Positions 63,862-64,000 of a DNA stretch of 64,000 bases are shown here, one piece after another. Made by a program: the position numbers and the translations under genes. The notes beneath the pieces were generated by a model. That model was not told the origin of the DNA. It was given only the letters and a program-made list of their open reading frames with translations, and did no database searches. The DNA is from Flavobacteria bacterium GWA2_35_26. GTDB taxonomy: Bacteria; Bacteroidota; Bacteroidia; Flavobacteriales; Flavobacteriaceae. The stretch lies in the NCBI GenBank assembly GCA_001800905.1, contig MGWH01000002.1:682001-746000 (forward strand), read 5' to 3'. How positions within the stretch are numbered: position 1 is the stretch's first letter; each line of letters opens with the position of its first letter.

Positions 63862-64000
63862 TTAGTTTTCTATTATTTCGATTTTCACGCGCAACATTCC
63901 GCTTCTTTTATTATCGGCTAAATCCATAAAAGCACGTTTGGTTAAATCAATCTCTTTAGAACGTACAAATGGCCCTCTATCTGTAACTTCGACTATAACC
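63862..64000 (-). CDS. rlpA: RlpA-like septal lytic transglycosylase, C-terminal part (5' end outside window)
   Basis: The minus-strand frame is open from 63999 to the stop at 63862-63864. It encodes V-I-V-E-V-TDRGPFV and LADNKRSGMLRVKIE, the C-terminal half of the double-psi beta-barrel of RlpA, where VTDRGPF is diagnostic. RlpA proteins cleave denuded glycan strands at the septum; activity is inferred from family. About 45 residues are visible, so signal sequence and possible SPOR domain cannot be judged. Confidence 0.88.
   Translation of the reverse strand, partial: VIVEVTDRGPFVRSKEIDLTKRAFMDLADNKRSGMLRVKIEIIEN

Overview
The window looks like chromosomal core sequence from a member of the Bacteroidota, most likely Flavobacterium or a close relative. 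It is AT-rich, and Shine-Dalgarno sequences are scarce. Many transcription units start with the -7 box typical of this phylum (TAnnTTTG). The family content also points this way: a GxxExxY protein, an IPExxxVDY-type protein next to pyruvate kinase, a long (632 aa) amidophosphoribosyltransferase, a three-gene succinate dehydrogenase with a five-helix cytochrome b, OmpA proteins with thrombospondin type-3 repeats, DUF1569, DUF2807 and HopJ-family proteins. Species-level assignment is not possible from the sequence alone.

Layout. 1-2940: 3' part of asnS, a GxxExxY gene bracketed by short inverted and direct repeats, and rpoN. 2941-5255: a structured non-coding stretch with a good promoter, then an unrecognised lipoprotein and a small outer-membrane barrel protein. 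5314-11093: tdk (minus), a Glu-rich protein, rsmI, a HopJ-family protein, recJ and an MFS transporter. 11107-13305 (minus): an enoyl-CoA hydratase, an unlisted 55-aa membrane protein, queD and lpxH. Then tRNA-Ala, mtgA and a DUF1569 protein. 14903-18768 (minus): the lipid/ribosome cluster DUF177-rpmF-fabH-accB-accC. pdxA and ribE are divergent with interlocking promoters. 20706-25372: secreted proteins, tRNA-Met(CAT), methylmalonyl-CoA epimerase, an Ig-like lipoprotein and a nitrilase. 25430-29055 (minus): sdhCAB. 29408-33068: HMG-CoA synthase, aminopeptidase P, an alpha/beta hydrolase. 33065-41497 (minus): AddB-like nuclease and AddA/RecB-like helicase-nuclease, separated by two paralogous barrel proteins, only one of which has an OmpA domain. 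41677-48610: rbfA, a LolE-type permease, dus, a small lipoprotein, a DUF2807 protein, lepA, thiL. 48703-56666: a barrel protein, glyS, comF, sod, purF, a PfkB kinase, rnhA, purN. 56842-61298: acpP-fabF-rnc-IPExxxVDY-pyk. 61424-64000: a Bax-inhibitor-1 family protein, dinB, a CYTH protein, and the 3' end of rlpA.

How the genes fit together. Two fatty-acid-synthesis loci are present: carboxylase plus initiation (accB, accC, fabH), and carrier plus elongation (acpP, fabF). Each is linked to ribosome or RNA functions (rpmF/DUF177; rnc). Other recurring themes are translation (asnS, rsmI, rbfA, lepA, glyS, dus), cofactors (queD, pdxA, ribE, thiL), purines (purF, purN) and DNA repair (recJ, AddAB, dinB).

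I found no prophage, insertion sequence, CRISPR array, toxin-antitoxin pair or recognisable defence island. The least explained material is non-coding: repeat-bracketed GxxExxY, several multi-hairpin intergenic regions, a structured repeat between addA and rbfA, a heptanucleotide tandem repeat, and -7 boxes so close to start codons that the mRNAs should be leaderless. The lipoprotein/barrel pair at 3291-5255 is the best candidate for an undescribed protein system, but only on the grounds that I cannot assign it.
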